Shown piece after piece: positions 43,153-52,164 of a stretch of 52,164 bases of DNA. The position numbers were made by a program, and so were the translations under genes. Source of the DNA: Woeseiaceae bacterium (GTDB lineage Bacteria; Pseudomonadota; Gammaproteobacteria; Steroidobacterales; Woeseiaceae); assembly GCA_028289545.1 (NCBI GenBank), contig JANQPG010000085.1, positions 1 to 52,164 on the forward strand, given 5' to 3'. Numbering within the stretch: the stretch's first letter is position 1; every line of letters begins with the position of its first letter. The notes below the pieces were generated by a model. The model made no database searches and was not told where the DNA came from. It saw nothing but the letters and a program-made list of their open reading frames with translations.

Positions 43153-44034
43153 ATGATGCGCAGCTTTTTGTTTGTACCGGCCGACAGCGAGCGCAAACTC
43201 GCGAAGGCTGAGGATGCGAATGCCGACGCGCTGATCCTCGATCTCGAGGACGCCGTGCAGGCGGCCGAACGTCCGCGCGCCCGGGCGCTCGCGCGGGAGT
43301 TTCTTACGAGCCGCAGGAACCAGGGCCGGGAAAACACGTGGGTACGAATCAATCCGTACGATTCCGAGGAAGCGGCTGACGATCTCGAAGCGGTCATGCC
43401 GGCGGCGCCGGCCGGCATCGTGTTGCCGAAGCCGCCTGGGGCGGACGCAGCGGTACGGCTTGCGCAGGCGCTCGACCGGCTCGAAGACGAGCACACCATT
43501 TTGCGCGGGCAGACGCGGATCTTGCCGTTGTGCACCGAACACCCGCGGGCGCTGTTTTCGCTCGACAGCTACATCGGCAGCACGCCGCGGCTGGCGGGCT
43601 TAAGCTGGGGTGCCGAGGATCTGGCGGCGGCGGTGGGTGCAAGCACCAATCGGGACGAAAACGGCGACTGGTTGCCGACCTACACGCTGGCACGATCGCT
43701 ATGCCTGATTGCGGCCGCAGCGGCCAGTGTCCCGGCGTTCGACACCGTGTATACCGATTTTCGTGACGAAAGTGGCCTGGCGCGCTACGCGCGCGCTGCC
43801 CGCCGCGACGGCTTTCGCGGAATGCTCGCCATTCACCCGGCGCAATTGGCTATCATCAACGAGGCGTTCCTGCCCGACCGGCAGGAAATCGAGCGTGCCC
43901 GTCGGATTGTGGCGCTGTTCGAGGCACAGCCCGACGCCGGTGCACTGGCGCTGGACGGCCAGATGATCGACCGCCCGCATCTGCTGCAGGCGGAACGCGT
44001 GTTGGCGGCGATCGACGACACGCCGAAAGACTGA
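43153..44034 (+). CDS. HpcH/HpaI aldolase/citrate lyase beta-like (CitE-like) protein
   Basis: 293 aa. It has [20 protein letters not shown] at the N-terminus, [10 protein letters not shown] (Mg2+-binding Asp/Glu), the Arg in [10 protein letters not shown] and [10 protein letters not shown], then [14 protein letters not shown] and [15 protein letters not shown], as in CitE-like CoA-ester lyases such as L-malyl/beta-methylmalyl-CoA or citramalyl-CoA lyases. It should cleave or form a C-C bond next to a CoA thioester; the exact substrate is not readable. GAGGAG precedes the start. It is 56 bases upstream of acs and may share its transcript, which suits acetyl-CoA release and use. Confidence 0.9.
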   Translation: MMRSFLFVPADSERKLAKAEDANADALILDLEDAVQAAERPRARALAREFLTSRRNQGRENTWVRINPYDSEEAADDLEAVMPAAPAGIVLPKPPGADAAVRLAQALDRLEDEHTILRGQTRILPLCTEHPRALFSLDSYIGSTPRLAGLSWGAEDLAAAVGASTNRDENGDWLPTYTLARSLCLIAAAAASVPAFDTVYTDFRDESGLARYARAARRDGFRGMLAIHPAQLAIINEAFLPDRQEIERARRIVALFEAQPDAGALALDGQMIDRPHLLQAERVLAAIDDTPKD

Positions 44035-44090
44035 ATACAACCAGTGAATACAGCAAGGGACTGTCAACAATAACGAGGAGGGGATCGCCA

Positions 44091-46037
44091 ATGGAAGTGC
44101 AGAAACACCCGGTCAGTGACGAGGTGCGGGAGCGAGCATGGGTCGATGCCGATCGCTACGCGGCGATGTATCGCGAGTCCGTCGAAAACAACGAGGCGTT
44201 CTGGGCCGAACAAGCCAAGCGCCTCGACTGGATTAAACCCTTCAGCACCGTCAAGGACGTGTCGTTTGCAAAAGACGATCTGCACATCCGCTGGTTCGAA
44301 GACGGCACGCTCAACGTCTGCTACAACTGCGTCGACCGGCACCTGCCCGACAAGGCGGAGCAGACGGCGATCATTTGGGAGGGCGACGACCCGTCACGCG
44401 ATCTCACGATCAGCTACGCCGAGCTGCACGCTCGCGTGTGCCGTTTCGCCAACGCCCTGAAATCGCTGGGCGCCAACAAGGGCGACCGGATCACGATCTA
44501 CATGCCGATGATTCCAGAGGCGGCGGTTGCGATGCTGGCCTGCGCGCGTATCGGCGCCGTGCACTCAGTGGTTTTTGGCGGCTTCTCGCCGGACGCGCTC
44601 GCGGGCAGGATTCACGATTGCGAGTCCAACATCGTCATTACGGCAGACGAGGGCGTACGCGGCGGCCGCAGCATTGCGCTGAAGGCCAACGTCGATGCGG
44701 CGGCGGCGCGCGAGGAAGTCACCACGCTCGACAAGGTGCTCGTCGTCAGAAACACCGGCGGCGATGTCGGCTGGGAGGACGGTCGCGACCACTGGCTGCA
44801 CGAGCTCGAGGCTGACGTCGACGACGATTGCCCCTGCGAAGAAATGAACGCGGAAGATCCGCTGTTCATCCTGTACACGTCGGGCTCGACCGGCAAGCCG
44901 AAAGGCGTTCTGCACACGACCGGGGGCTATCTCGTGTACGCGTCGCTGACTCACCAGTACGTCTTTGACTACCACCCCGGCGACGTCTACTGGTGCACGG
45001 CTGACGTCGGCTGGGTCACGGGCCACAGCTATATCGTCTACGGCCCCCTCGCGAACGCCGCGACGACGCTCATGTTCGAAGGTGTGCCCAACTATCCGGA
45101 TTCGTCGCGATTCTGGCAGGTCTGCGACAAACACGACGTCAACATTTGCTACACGGCTCCCACGGCCATTCGCGCACTCATGCGGGAAGGTGACGGGCCC
45201 GTCAAGAAAACCTCGCGCAAGAGTCTGCGGCTACTCGGCTCTGTCGGCGAGCCGATCAACCCCGAGGCCTGGGAGTGGTACTACAACGTTGTCGGCGAGG
45301 GGCGCTGTCCGATTGTCGATACCTGGTGGCAGACGGAGACCGGAGGCATTCTGATTAGCCCCTTGCCGGGCGCAACGGATCTCAAGCCCGGGTCCGCGAC
45401 GCGGCCGCTGTTCGGCATCGAGCCCGCTATTGTCGACGCGGACGGCAACGTGCAGGACGGCGCCGCGAGAGGCAACCTCGTGATCACGGGCAGCTGGCCC
45501 GGGCAGATGCGCACCGTGTACGGAGACCACCAGCGCTTCATCGAAACCTACTTCTCAACCTTCGACCAGCTGTACTTCACGGGTGACGGCGCCTACCGCG
45601 ACGAAGACGGTTATTACTGGATCACGGGGCGGGTCGACGACGTGCTCAACGTGTCGGGCCACCGTATGGGCACGGCTGAGGTCGAGAGCGCGCTGGTGGC
45701 TCATCCCGCGGTTGCCGAAGCGGCGGTCGTCGGTTATCCGCACGACATCAAAGGGCAGGGGATCTACGCTTACGTCACACTGATGGAGGACGCGGCGCCG
45801 AGCGATGAACTGTATGCCGAACTGCAGCAGTGGGTGCGTAAAGAGATTGGTCCGATCGCCAAACCCGACCTGATTCAGTGGGCGCCGGGACTGCCGAAGA
45901 CGCGGTCCGGAAAGATCATGCGGCGCATACTCCGCAAGGTGGCCGAGGACGAATTCTCGAATCTCGGAGACACGTCGACGCTGGCTGATCCGGGGGTGGT
46001 CGAGGATCTGATCGAGAACCGCATGAACCGCGGTTAG
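44091..46037 (+). CDS. acs: Acetyl-CoA synthetase
   Basis: 648 aa, the normal length. It activates acetate to acetyl-CoA through acetyl-AMP. The P-loop is [14 protein letters not shown], the acetate/adenylate region includes WWQTETGG, and the C-terminal domain has the hinge and regulatory Lys in [15 protein letters not shown] (K608, equivalent to the acetylated Lys of known enzymes). GAGGAGGGG precedes the ATG. It lies just downstream of the CitE-like gene and is convergent with the FHA gene. Confidence 0.97.
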   Translation: MEVQKHPVSDEVRERAWVDADRYAAMYRESVENNEAFWAEQAKRLDWIKPFSTVKDVSFAKDDLHIRWFEDGTLNVCYNCVDRHLPDKAEQTAIIWEGDDPSRDLTISYAELHARVCRFANALKSLGANKGDRITIYMPMIPEAAVAMLACARIGAVHSVVFGGFSPDALAGRIHDCESNIVITADEGVRGGRSIALKANVDAAAAREEVTTLDKVLVVRNTGGDVGWEDGRDHWLHELEADVDDDCPCEEMNAEDPLFILYTSGSTGKPKGVLHTTGGYLVYASLTHQYVFDYHPGDVYWCTADVGWVTGHSYIVYGPLANAATTLMFEGVPNYPDSSRFWQVCDKHDVNICYTAPTAIRALMREGDGPVKKTSRKSLRLLGSVGEPINPEAWEWYYNVVGEGRCPIVDTWWQTETGGILISPLPGATDLKPGSATRPLFGIEPAIVDADGNVQDGAARGNLVITGSWPGQMRTVYGDHQRFIETYFSTFDQLYFTGDGAYRDEDGYYWITGRVDDVLNVSGHRMGTAEVESALVAHPAVAEAAVVGYPHDIKGQGIYAYVTLMEDAAPSDELYAELQQWVRKEIGPIAKPDLIQWAPGLPKTRSGKIMRRILRKVAEDEFSNLGDTSTLADPGVVEDLIENRMNRG

Positions 46038-46068
46038 CGGGCCGCCATGACGACGACCGGCAGCGGAC

Positions 46069-47295
46069 TCAGCCGTTGCCGGCTTTAGAATGTGGCGCGG
46101 TGCTGCTGAAGTCGTTGCCGCCGTCCCGCTTGGCGTCGGCAATCTCGCGCTCGTACGCGCTGACAAATTCTTCGACGAACACCTGCGGGAAGCGCGCGCC
46201 GGCGCGCTCGACCATGACGGGATAGAGTTCCTGGTACAGCTGCCAGTATTTCAACTGATTGAGTGCGCCAATGAGCGGCTTGCGGTCCAGCATGCGTTCG
46301 AAGACATCGGTCAGTTCGTCCGGATCGAAACGCGAGGCGAACTCGTCGAACGCCGACGCCATGGCGCCGAGGAATGCATCCTGGTGAAATAGCAGGTCGC
46401 GGCACACTTCCCGAACCGCGTCGCGGGGGCCCAGGTATTCGCCTTCGCGGCCGACCAGGAGCTGCTTGATCGAATCGGGTGTGTTCTCCGAGAGCTTGAG
46501 CGGGTTATTGCGTCGCGGCAGCACGGTCGTCTGCTCGAGCCGAAACGAATCCTTGAGTGTTGCACGGCTGGCAATCAGCTTGTCGGTGCCCGCCACAAAT
46601 TCCCGCAATACCTCGCCCGCGTTCTGCATGACCTCCGCCTGGTTGACGGAAGGATGCAGGTCGGCGCGACTCAGGCCCAGGCCGTCGAGAAAACAATCGA
46701 ACAGATCGTCCGCGTTGACCTCGACCCGTCGACGCTTTTTTGCGGGCGCTTCAACTGGCGCCGCTTTCGCAGACTGTGGCTCGGCGTCCAGCGGACTGTT
46801 GATCGTGACCCGGGCGCTGCCGAACAGCGCCGACTGGAATTCGTCGTCACCGGTGATCTCTTCTTCGTCGAGCAGCGCAATGCCGGTCTTCAGCGTCACC
46901 TCCGGAACAAGCTGCTCGATGTTGTCCGGAACCACCGTGGGCTTCGGGCCGTCGGGAGGCGTCAGCTCCTCACCCTCGTCGATCGTGACCGTCAGTTCAA
47001 AGTCGCCGAAGCGCAGCCGGTCGCCGTTGAAAAGCCGCCTGGGGTTGCCCTTGCCGAGCGGCTCGTGCTCGTCGTTGATGTAAACCCCGTTGGAGCTCGT
47101 GTCCGCGAGGAAATAGGCGCCGCCCTTGACGTCGATCGTGGCGTGCCGCCCGGAAATGTAGCGATCCGGATCGGGAAGGATCCAGTCGTTTTCGAGCGCC
47201 CGGCCAATGGTTCCGCCCTTGTCGCGAAACACGCGCACGGCGTCGTCGCCGACGATTTCACGGTGTTCGCTCACGATTTCGAGCTTCAGGGGCAT
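46069..47295 (-). CDS. FHA-domain protein, type VI secretion TagH-like
   Basis: 408 aa. The N-terminal FHA domain (about 1-105) has TIGRALENDWILPD, then ISGRHATI and SSNGVYIN, the phosphothreonine-binding loops. A linker (about 105-200, with a basic PAKKRRRVEV stretch) follows. The C-terminal domain (about 205-390) is the TagH/VasC-type region of type VI secretion-associated FHA proteins (FCNDLFDCFLDGLGLS-like start; SRFDPDELTDVFE; YWQLYQELYPVM). TagH senses threonine phosphorylation in type VI control. No other type VI gene is in this window, so here it is an orphan between acs and the purL unit. Confidence 0.87.
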   Translation of the reverse strand: MPLKLEIVSEHREIVGDDAVRVFRDKGGTIGRALENDWILPDPDRYISGRHATIDVKGGAYFLADTSSNGVYINDEHEPLGKGNPRRLFNGDRLRFGDFELTVTIDEGEELTPPDGPKPTVVPDNIEQLVPEVTLKTGIALLDEEEITGDDEFQSALFGSARVTINSPLDAEPQSAKAAPVEAPAKKRRRVEVNADDLFDCFLDGLGLSRADLHPSVNQAEVMQNAGEVLREFVAGTDKLIASRATLKDSFRLEQTTVLPRRNNPLKLSENTPDSIKQLLVGREGEYLGPRDAVREVCRDLLFHQDAFLGAMASAFDEFASRFDPDELTDVFERMLDRKPLIGALNQLKYWQLYQELYPVMVERAGARFPQVFVEEFVSAYEREIADAKRDGGNDFSSTAPHSKAGNG

Positions 47296-47577
47296 TTCCG
47301 GTCCTGTGCGCAGCGCATAACGGAATTCTCCCCGGAATACCCGTCAATCGCTGTCGAGTAGTTCACATAACCGTTGCGCTTTCCCCGGTTTCGGCCGCTC
47401 ATCTGGCGTCTTTCGACCACGCCGCGACAGAGATCCATTGTCCTCGCGGCGCGAAAACGCCCTCATTTCGCTACCGATTCGCTACACTGGCTCCCGTCCG
47501 GAGCCCGCGACCCGCGGTCTCGGCAGATTCCGTGGCGATTCCGCCCCGCAAATCAGCACAAACGACGTCGGAGCAAG
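47296..47577. other. Divergent promoter region of the FHA and DUF1820 genes
   Basis: 282 bases without a supportable gene. It should carry promoters for both neighbours. TACACT at 47483-47488 is a weak -10 candidate for the DUF1820-purL transcript; no good -35 is seen. Confidence 0.45.
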
Positions 47578-47910
47578 ATGAAAAAGGATTCACTGTACAA
47601 GATCGCCTTCATGTGCAAAGGCCAGGTCTACGAGATTTATGCGCGCAGCATCGACCAGGGCGCCCTGTTCGGGTTTGTCGCCGTCGAAGAACTCGTTTTT
47701 GGTGAGCGCACCACCGTTGTGGTGGATCCGTCCGAGGAGAAAATCAAATCCGAATTCGAGGACGTCAGGCGGACCTACCTGCCCATGCATTCGATTATCC
47801 GCATCGACGAAGTGGACAAGCAGGGTGCGAGCAAGATCTCCAAGCTCGAAGGCGGCAACGTCGCCCAGTTCCCGATTCCCGTTTACACGCCGGGCGACAA
47901 ATCGACCTAA
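47578..47910 (+). CDS. DUF1820 family protein
   Basis: 110 aa. MKKDSLYKIAFMCKGQVYEI through the acidic VDPSEEKIKSEFEDVRRTYLP match the DUF1820 family, small cytoplasmic proteins of gammaproteobacteria with no known function, often near purL. ATG 47578 has GGAG 5 bases upstream and starts exactly at the family N-terminus; the open frame upstream is not coding. The gene lies 97 bases before purL and is co-directional, so it may share the purL promoter. Confidence 0.9.
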   Translation: MKKDSLYKIAFMCKGQVYEIYARSIDQGALFGFVAVEELVFGERTTVVVDPSEEKIKSEFEDVRRTYLPMHSIIRIDEVDKQGASKISKLEGGNVAQFPIPVYTPGDKST

Positions 47911-48007
47911 ACCGCGGACCAGCATTTCCAGCGCCGGGGCGGTCTTGTATGATGCGGGCGTCAAGCCCCCAACCGAAAGCAAATAGCAGATAGCAAGGCT
48001 CTCTGGT

Positions 48008-51000
48008 TTGTCCACACCCGCTACAGATTCCGAGCTCACGCCGGCTGCCCATTCAGAGCCTTTTACGCTGCTGGAATTGCCGGGCCCGACGGCACTTTCC
48101 GATTTTCGACTCGACAAGCTCAGCCAGCGTCTCACCGACCTCGATCCCGACGTTCGCGGCATCAGCGCGCGCTACGTTTATTTTGCGGCGCTCGAGCGGC
48201 CGCTCGATAACGGCGAGCTTGCTCGTCTGGAAGCGCTGTTGTCATCCGGTGAGCCCGTCGGCGAACTTATTGACGGCGCTCGTCAGTGTTACGTGGTGCC
48301 ACGTCCGGGCACTCAATCACCCTGGTCGAGCAAGGCCAACGACATTGTGCATGCCTGCGGTCTTGCAGCGGTCCGGCGGGTAGAGCGCGGCATCTGCTAC
48401 GCGATCCGTTTTTCGCGGGCTGCGGGTGACTCGGCGCTCGAATCCGCGGCGGCACTGCTGCACGATCGCATGACAGAGGCTGTGCTGCCCGACGGGCAAT
48501 CGGCTGGCCTGCTGTTTGAATCGGGTGAACCGGCGCCGCTCGGACGCGTGCCGCTCGGTGATGACGGCCGCGGAGCGCTCGAAAAAGCCGATCGCGAACT
48601 TGGCCTTGCGCTTTCCGAGGACGAAATCGACTATTTGCTCAAAGCTTACGCCGATCTTGGCCGGGACCCGAGCGACGCGGAACTGATGATGTTTGCGCAG
48701 GCGAATTCGGAGCACTGCCGACACAAGATCTTCAACGCCGAGTGGCGCATCGACGGCGAGCCGCAAACCGAACGCCTGTTTCCGATGATCCGCTCAACGA
48801 CAGAAGCGAGCCCTGACGGTGTGTTGTCGGCGTATTCGGATAACGCCGCGGTCATCGAGGGTGCGTCCGCATCGCGCCTGCTGGCGAATCCCGGGGATTG
48901 CCGCTACAAGCTCGTCGACGAACCCGTGCACATTCTCATGAAAGTGGAGACGCACAACCATCCCACCGCCATTTCGCCGTTCCCCGGAGCGGCGACAGGC
49001 GCCGGCGGCGAAATTCGCGACGAAGGCGCCACCGGGCTCGGCGCAAAACCCAAGGCCGGACTGACCGGATTCAGCGTATCGCACCTGCGCGTACCGGGTT
49101 ACGCGCAGCCGTGGGAGACCGACTTCCCGCACCCCGAGCGTCTGGCGACGCCGCTCGACATCATGCTCGAGGGGCCCATAGGCGGCGCGGCCTTCAACAA
49201 CGAATTTGGCCGGCCCAATCTGTGCGGCTATTTCCGCAGTTACGAGAGCAGCGTGCCGGGGCTGCCTGAGCGCGAGATCCGGGGTTACCACAAGCCCATC
49301 ATGATTGCGGGTGGCTTCGGCAACGTCCGCGAGGAGCACGCGCAGAAGATCGATGTGCCCGTCGGCGCCGCCGTGGTTGTGCTCGGAGGGCCGGCCATGC
49401 TGATTGGCCTCGGTGGCGGCGCGGCATCGAGTCTTGCCAGCGGTACGTCGAGCGAAGATCTGGATTTTGCCTCGGTGCAGCGCGGCAACCCCGAAATGGA
49501 GCGGCGGGCGCAGGAAGTGATCGATCGCTGCTGGTCGATGGGTACGGAAAATCCAATTCTCCTGATTCACGACGTCGGCGCCGGCGGCCTGTCGAACGCC
49601 GTACCTGAAGCCGTGGACCACAGCGGCCACGGCGCGCGTATCGAACTGCGCGAAATCGACACGGCCGAGCCCGGACTGTCGCCCATGGCAATCTGGTGCA
49701 ACGAGGCGCAGGAGCGATACGTCATTGTGGTTAGCGACGATCGCCTCGACGAGTTCAAGGCGCTGTGTGCGCGCGAGCGCTGCCCGCTGTCCGTGATCGG
49801 TACCTTGACGGGTGACGGTCAGCTGATCGTGACCGACCGGCACTTCGAAGAGTGCGCGGTCAACATGCCCATGCAAATGCTGCTGGGCAATCCGCCCAGC
49901 ATGACTCGCGACGTCGAGCGTGTGTCCATGCCGTACACGACCTTGGATCTGAGCGGCATCGAACTCGAGGACGCCATCCTGAGGGTGTTGAGGTTTCCGG
50001 CGGTGGCCGACAAATCGTTCCTCATTCACATTGGCGACCGCACGGTGGGCGGGCTGACGGCGCGCGATCAGCTGGTAGGTCCGTGGCAGGTGCCCGTCAG
50101 TGACGTCGCCATTACATCGTCGGGTTTTGCGAGCACAACGGGCGAGGCGATGGCCATGGGTGAGCGCACTCCGCTGGCCGCCGCGAACGCACCGGCGTCC
50201 GGGCGTATGGCCGTCGCGGAGGCCCTCACCAATATTGCCGCGGCGCCCATCGAGAGTCTCGGCAAGGTCCGGCTGTCGGCGAACTGGATGGCGGCGGCGG
50301 GACACCCGGGCGAGGAGGCGCGGTTGTTCGATACCGTCAAGGCGGTTGCGGTCGGCCTGTGTCGGGATCTCGGCATTGCAATACCGGTCGGCAAGGATTC
50401 GCTGTCGATGCGCACGCGTTTCACGGCGGACGGCGAACAGCACGACGTGGTTGCGCCGGTGTCGTTGATCGTCTCGGCGTTTGCGCCGGTGACGGACGTT
50501 ACGCGCCACCTGACGCCCGAACTCCAAAGAATCGACGAGCCCAGCTATCTCTTGCTGTTCGATCTGGGCGGAGGGCGCAACCGTCTCGGGGGCTCCGCGC
50601 TGGCGCAATCGCACGGCCTCGGTGGCGGCGACACCCCGGATATCGAATCGGCGGCGGCGCTCAAGGGCTTTTTTGCGGCCGTGCAGGAACTCAACGAACG
50701 CGACATGCTGCTGGCGTATCACGATCGCAGCGACGGCGGTCTCCTCGCCACGGTCTGCGAGATGATGTTCGCGAGCCGTCTGGGCGTTTCGCTGAATCTG
50801 TCGGCATCCGATCAGGCGCTACTCGGTGAACTGTTCAACGAAGAGGCCGGCGCCGTTGTCCAGGTCGCAAAATCCAAACTGACGCAAGTGCAAATGGTGC
50901 TCGACCGGCATGCCGTCAGGGCAACGGCGGTGGGTCGTGTCAACGAAACGCCGGAGCTCGTGATTCTTTCGGGTGATCAGCTCTGCGTGCGCATGGAACG

Positions 51001-51946
51001 GTCGCTGCTGGAGCGCGAGTGGTCGGAACTTAGCTACCGGATGCAGTCTTTGCGCGACAACCCGAAAACCGCCCGCGAAGAGTTCGATCGCAAGCTCGAC
51101 GACGACGATCCTGGGCTGAACGTTGCGCTCAGTTTTGATACCAAAGACGATCCTTCGCGGCCTTACCGCGGCAGCAGTGGGCCGAAGGTGGCGATCCTGC
51201 GGGAGCAGGGTGTCAACAGCCAGTACGAAATGGCTTACGCCTTCCTCTCGGCGGGCTTCACGCCCGTCGACGTGCACATGAGCGATCTGCTCGAGGGCCG
51301 CGACCGCCTGGCGAACTACCAGGGGCTGGTTGCCTGCGGCGGGTTTTCTTATGGCGACGTGCTCGGAGCCGGCGGGGGCTGGGCCAAATCGATACTGTTC
51401 AACAACCGGATGCGCGATGAATTTGCGGCCTTCTTCGAGCGCAGCGATACGTTTTCGCTCGGCGTCTGCAACGGCTGTCAGATGTTGTCGCACCTCAAGT
51501 CACTGATTCCCGGCGCAGAACACTGGCCGCGGTTTGCGGGCAATGCGTCGGAACAGTTCGAGGCCCGGCTGAGCCTGGTCGAAGTCGTCGAGAGCCCATC
51601 GCTTTTTCTCGCCGGTATGGCGGGTTCGCGGCTGCCGATCGCCACCTCGCACGGAGAAGGGCGCGCCGTATTCGCCAACGAGTCCGCGCGCTACGACGCG
51701 TCTTACACGGTGTCCCTTCGTTACGTCGATAACTACGGCAAGGTTGCTGACCGCTATCCGGCGAACCCCAACGGTTCCGTGGACGGTATCTGCGGGTTGT
51801 CGAACGAGGACGGTCGCGTGACGATCATGATGCCGCACCCGGAGCGGGTCGCGCTGAGCCGCCACAACTCGTGGCACCCGCGCGAGTGGGGCGAGGACGG
51901 CCCCTGGATGCGGATGTTCCGTAACGTGCGCGTGGCGGTCGGATGA
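48008..51946 (+). CDS. purL: Phosphoribosylformylglycinamidine synthase
   Basis: 1312 aa, the long single-chain PurL of proteobacteria. It makes FGAM from FGAR, glutamine and ATP in purine synthesis. Seen in order: an N-terminal PurS-like region, an ATPase domain with [17 protein letters not shown] and [18 protein letters not shown], a second synthetase half with [11 protein letters not shown], and a C-terminal glutaminase (from about 1055) with nucleophile C1154 in GVCNGCQML and H1277/E1279 in MMPHPER. The start is TTG 48008 (AAGG upstream): the frame has a stop at 47984 and no ATG or GTG that would keep the [14 protein letters not shown] segment. Confidence 0.97.
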   Translation: MSTPATDSELTPAAHSEPFTLLELPGPTALSDFRLDKLSQRLTDLDPDVRGISARYVYFAALERPLDNGELARLEALLSSGEPVGELIDGARQCYVVPRPGTQSPWSSKANDIVHACGLAAVRRVERGICYAIRFSRAAGDSALESAAALLHDRMTEAVLPDGQSAGLLFESGEPAPLGRVPLGDDGRGALEKADRELGLALSEDEIDYLLKAYADLGRDPSDAELMMFAQANSEHCRHKIFNAEWRIDGEPQTERLFPMIRSTTEASPDGVLSAYSDNAAVIEGASASRLLANPGDCRYKLVDEPVHILMKVETHNHPTAISPFPGAATGAGGEIRDEGATGLGAKPKAGLTGFSVSHLRVPGYAQPWETDFPHPERLATPLDIMLEGPIGGAAFNNEFGRPNLCGYFRSYESSVPGLPEREIRGYHKPIMIAGGFGNVREEHAQKIDVPVGAAVVVLGGPAMLIGLGGGAASSLASGTSSEDLDFASVQRGNPEMERRAQEVIDRCWSMGTENPILLIHDVGAGGLSNAVPEAVDHSGHGARIELREIDTAEPGLSPMAIWCNEAQERYVIVVSDDRLDEFKALCARERCPLSVIGTLTGDGQLIVTDRHFEECAVNMPMQMLLGNPPSMTRDVERVSMPYTTLDLSGIELEDAILRVLRFPAVADKSFLIHIGDRTVGGLTARDQLVGPWQVPVSDVAITSSGFASTTGEAMAMGERTPLAAANAPASGRMAVAEALTNIAAAPIESLGKVRLSANWMAAAGHPGEEARLFDTVKAVAVGLCRDLGIAIPVGKDSLSMRTRFTADGEQHDVVAPVSLIVSAFAPVTDVTRHLTPELQRIDEPSYLLLFDLGGGRNRLGGSALAQSHGLGGGDTPDIESAAALKGFFAAVQELNERDMLLAYHDRSDGGLLATVCEMMFASRLGVSLNLSASDQALLGELFNEEAGAVVQVAKSKLTQVQMVLDRHAVRATAVGRVNETPELVILSGDQLCVRMERSLLEREWSELSYRMQSLRDNPKTAREEFDRKLDDDDPGLNVALSFDTKDDPSRPYRGSSGPKVAILREQGVNSQYEMAYAFLSAGFTPVDVHMSDLLEGRDRLANYQGLVACGGFSYGDVLGAGGGWAKSILFNNRMRDEFAAFFERSDTFSLGVCNGCQMLSHLKSLIPGAEHWPRFAGNASEQFEARLSLVEVVESPSLFLAGMAGSRLPIATSHGEGRAVFANESARYDASYTVSLRYVDNYGKVADRYPANPNGSVDGICGLSNEDGRVTIMMPHPERVALSRHNSWHPREWGEDGPWMRMFRNVRVAVG

Positions 51947-51968
51947 GCTTTAAGGGGAACGCACGATC

Positions 51969-52164
51969 GTGAGTGCGGAAGGCGACACTCGCAAATCGAT
52001 TTTTGCAGAGCTCGCGGATCAGTATCCGGGCGTAACGGCGCTGATCAAAGCCCATCCGGCGCTGTTGGTGTCGGTCCTGTACGTATTCGCTTCCGCCGTG
52101 GGCATGATGTTCACGTACACGTATCTCGTACGCTTCGGCATCAACGTCTTCACCTACTCGCAGA
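51969..52164 (+). CDS. Membrane protein, partial (runs off the window)
   Basis: The first 65 residues of a gene starting at GTG 51969 (AAGGGGAA 10-12 bases upstream), with no stop before the window end. After a charged start (SAEGDTRKSIFAEL) comes a hydrophobic segment at about 30-55 (ALLVSVLYVFASAVGMMF), so the product is probably a membrane protein. No family can be assigned from this fragment. It lies 22 bases after purL. Confidence 0.7.
   Translation, partial: MSAEGDTRKSIFAELADQYPGVTALIKAHPALLVSVLYVFASAVGMMFTYTYLVRFGINVFTYSQ

Noticed and set aside
48794..50722. 642-aa minus-strand open frame
   Set aside because: Antisense to purL; low-complexity Arg/His-rich product.

Overview
The window reads as chromosomal DNA of a GC-rich, respiring gammaproteobacterium. 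It encodes a cytochrome cd1 nitrite reductase (nirS), several periplasmic c-type cytochromes, four TonB-dependent or porin-type outer-membrane proteins, Fur-like and Fnr/Dnr-like control sites, and housekeeping genes (ppa, acs, purL) of gammaproteobacterial type. A marine-sediment denitrifier, for example of the Woeseiaceae or a related order, would fit, but that placement is inference; no marker gene here settles it.

Layout. 1-2.6 kb: tRNA-Ser(CGA) with its terminator, a small membrane-anchored protein, a secreted VOC protein, a SAM methyltransferase and a P-loop kinase. 2.58-5.50 kb: a lower-GC islet bounded by a perfect 62-bp direct repeat. The repeat is the 3' coding end of a HicB-type gene, and the islet carries a small membrane protein and a secreted caspase-like peptidase with an EF-hand-like loop. 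5.8-10.1 kb: an ECF sigma/DUF6768-like pair, a secreted amidohydrolase, a membrane LytTR regulator and small membrane proteins. 10.1-13.6 kb: a beta-carbonic anhydrase/AhpD-like/unknown/atypical SDR operon divergent from a LysR regulator. 13.5-20.2 kb: a denitrification block (Dnr-like regulator, haem-type TonB receptor, nirS with an extra N-terminal cytochrome c, porin). 20.2-24.7 kb: a CpeT-DUF1330 fusion and a large TonB receptor. 24.7-28.9 kb: a Fur-type haem uptake operon (hemP, TonB receptor, DUF6607 lipoprotein).

29.0-33.2 kb: a PQQ-type sugar dehydrogenase, an ECF sigma/anti-sigma/YbjQ operon, cytochrome c' and a dihaem cytochrome c. 33.2-37.1 kb: a ferric-iron ABC transporter whose permease is divergent from its ATPase and binding protein. 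37.1-39.8 kb: unknown proteins, a small zincin and a 93-bp inverted-repeat element. 39.8-47.3 kb: a dihydrolipoamide dehydrogenase homologue, pyrophosphatase, aldo/keto reductase, CitE-like lyase, acetyl-CoA synthetase and an orphan TagH-like FHA protein. 47.6-52.2 kb: DUF1820, purL and the start of a membrane protein cut by the window end.

Two themes stand out. The first is iron and haem supply linked to nitrite respiration: two related haem-type receptors, one behind a Dnr-type box next to nirS and one behind a Fur-type box with hemP. The second is the caspase islet at the hicB 3' end, the best candidate for an undescribed accessory system. No CRISPR array, transposase, integrase or rRNA was seen. 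Starts were chosen from Shine-Dalgarno (SD) spacing and signal peptides where possible; family calls come from reading the protein sequences, with no database search.
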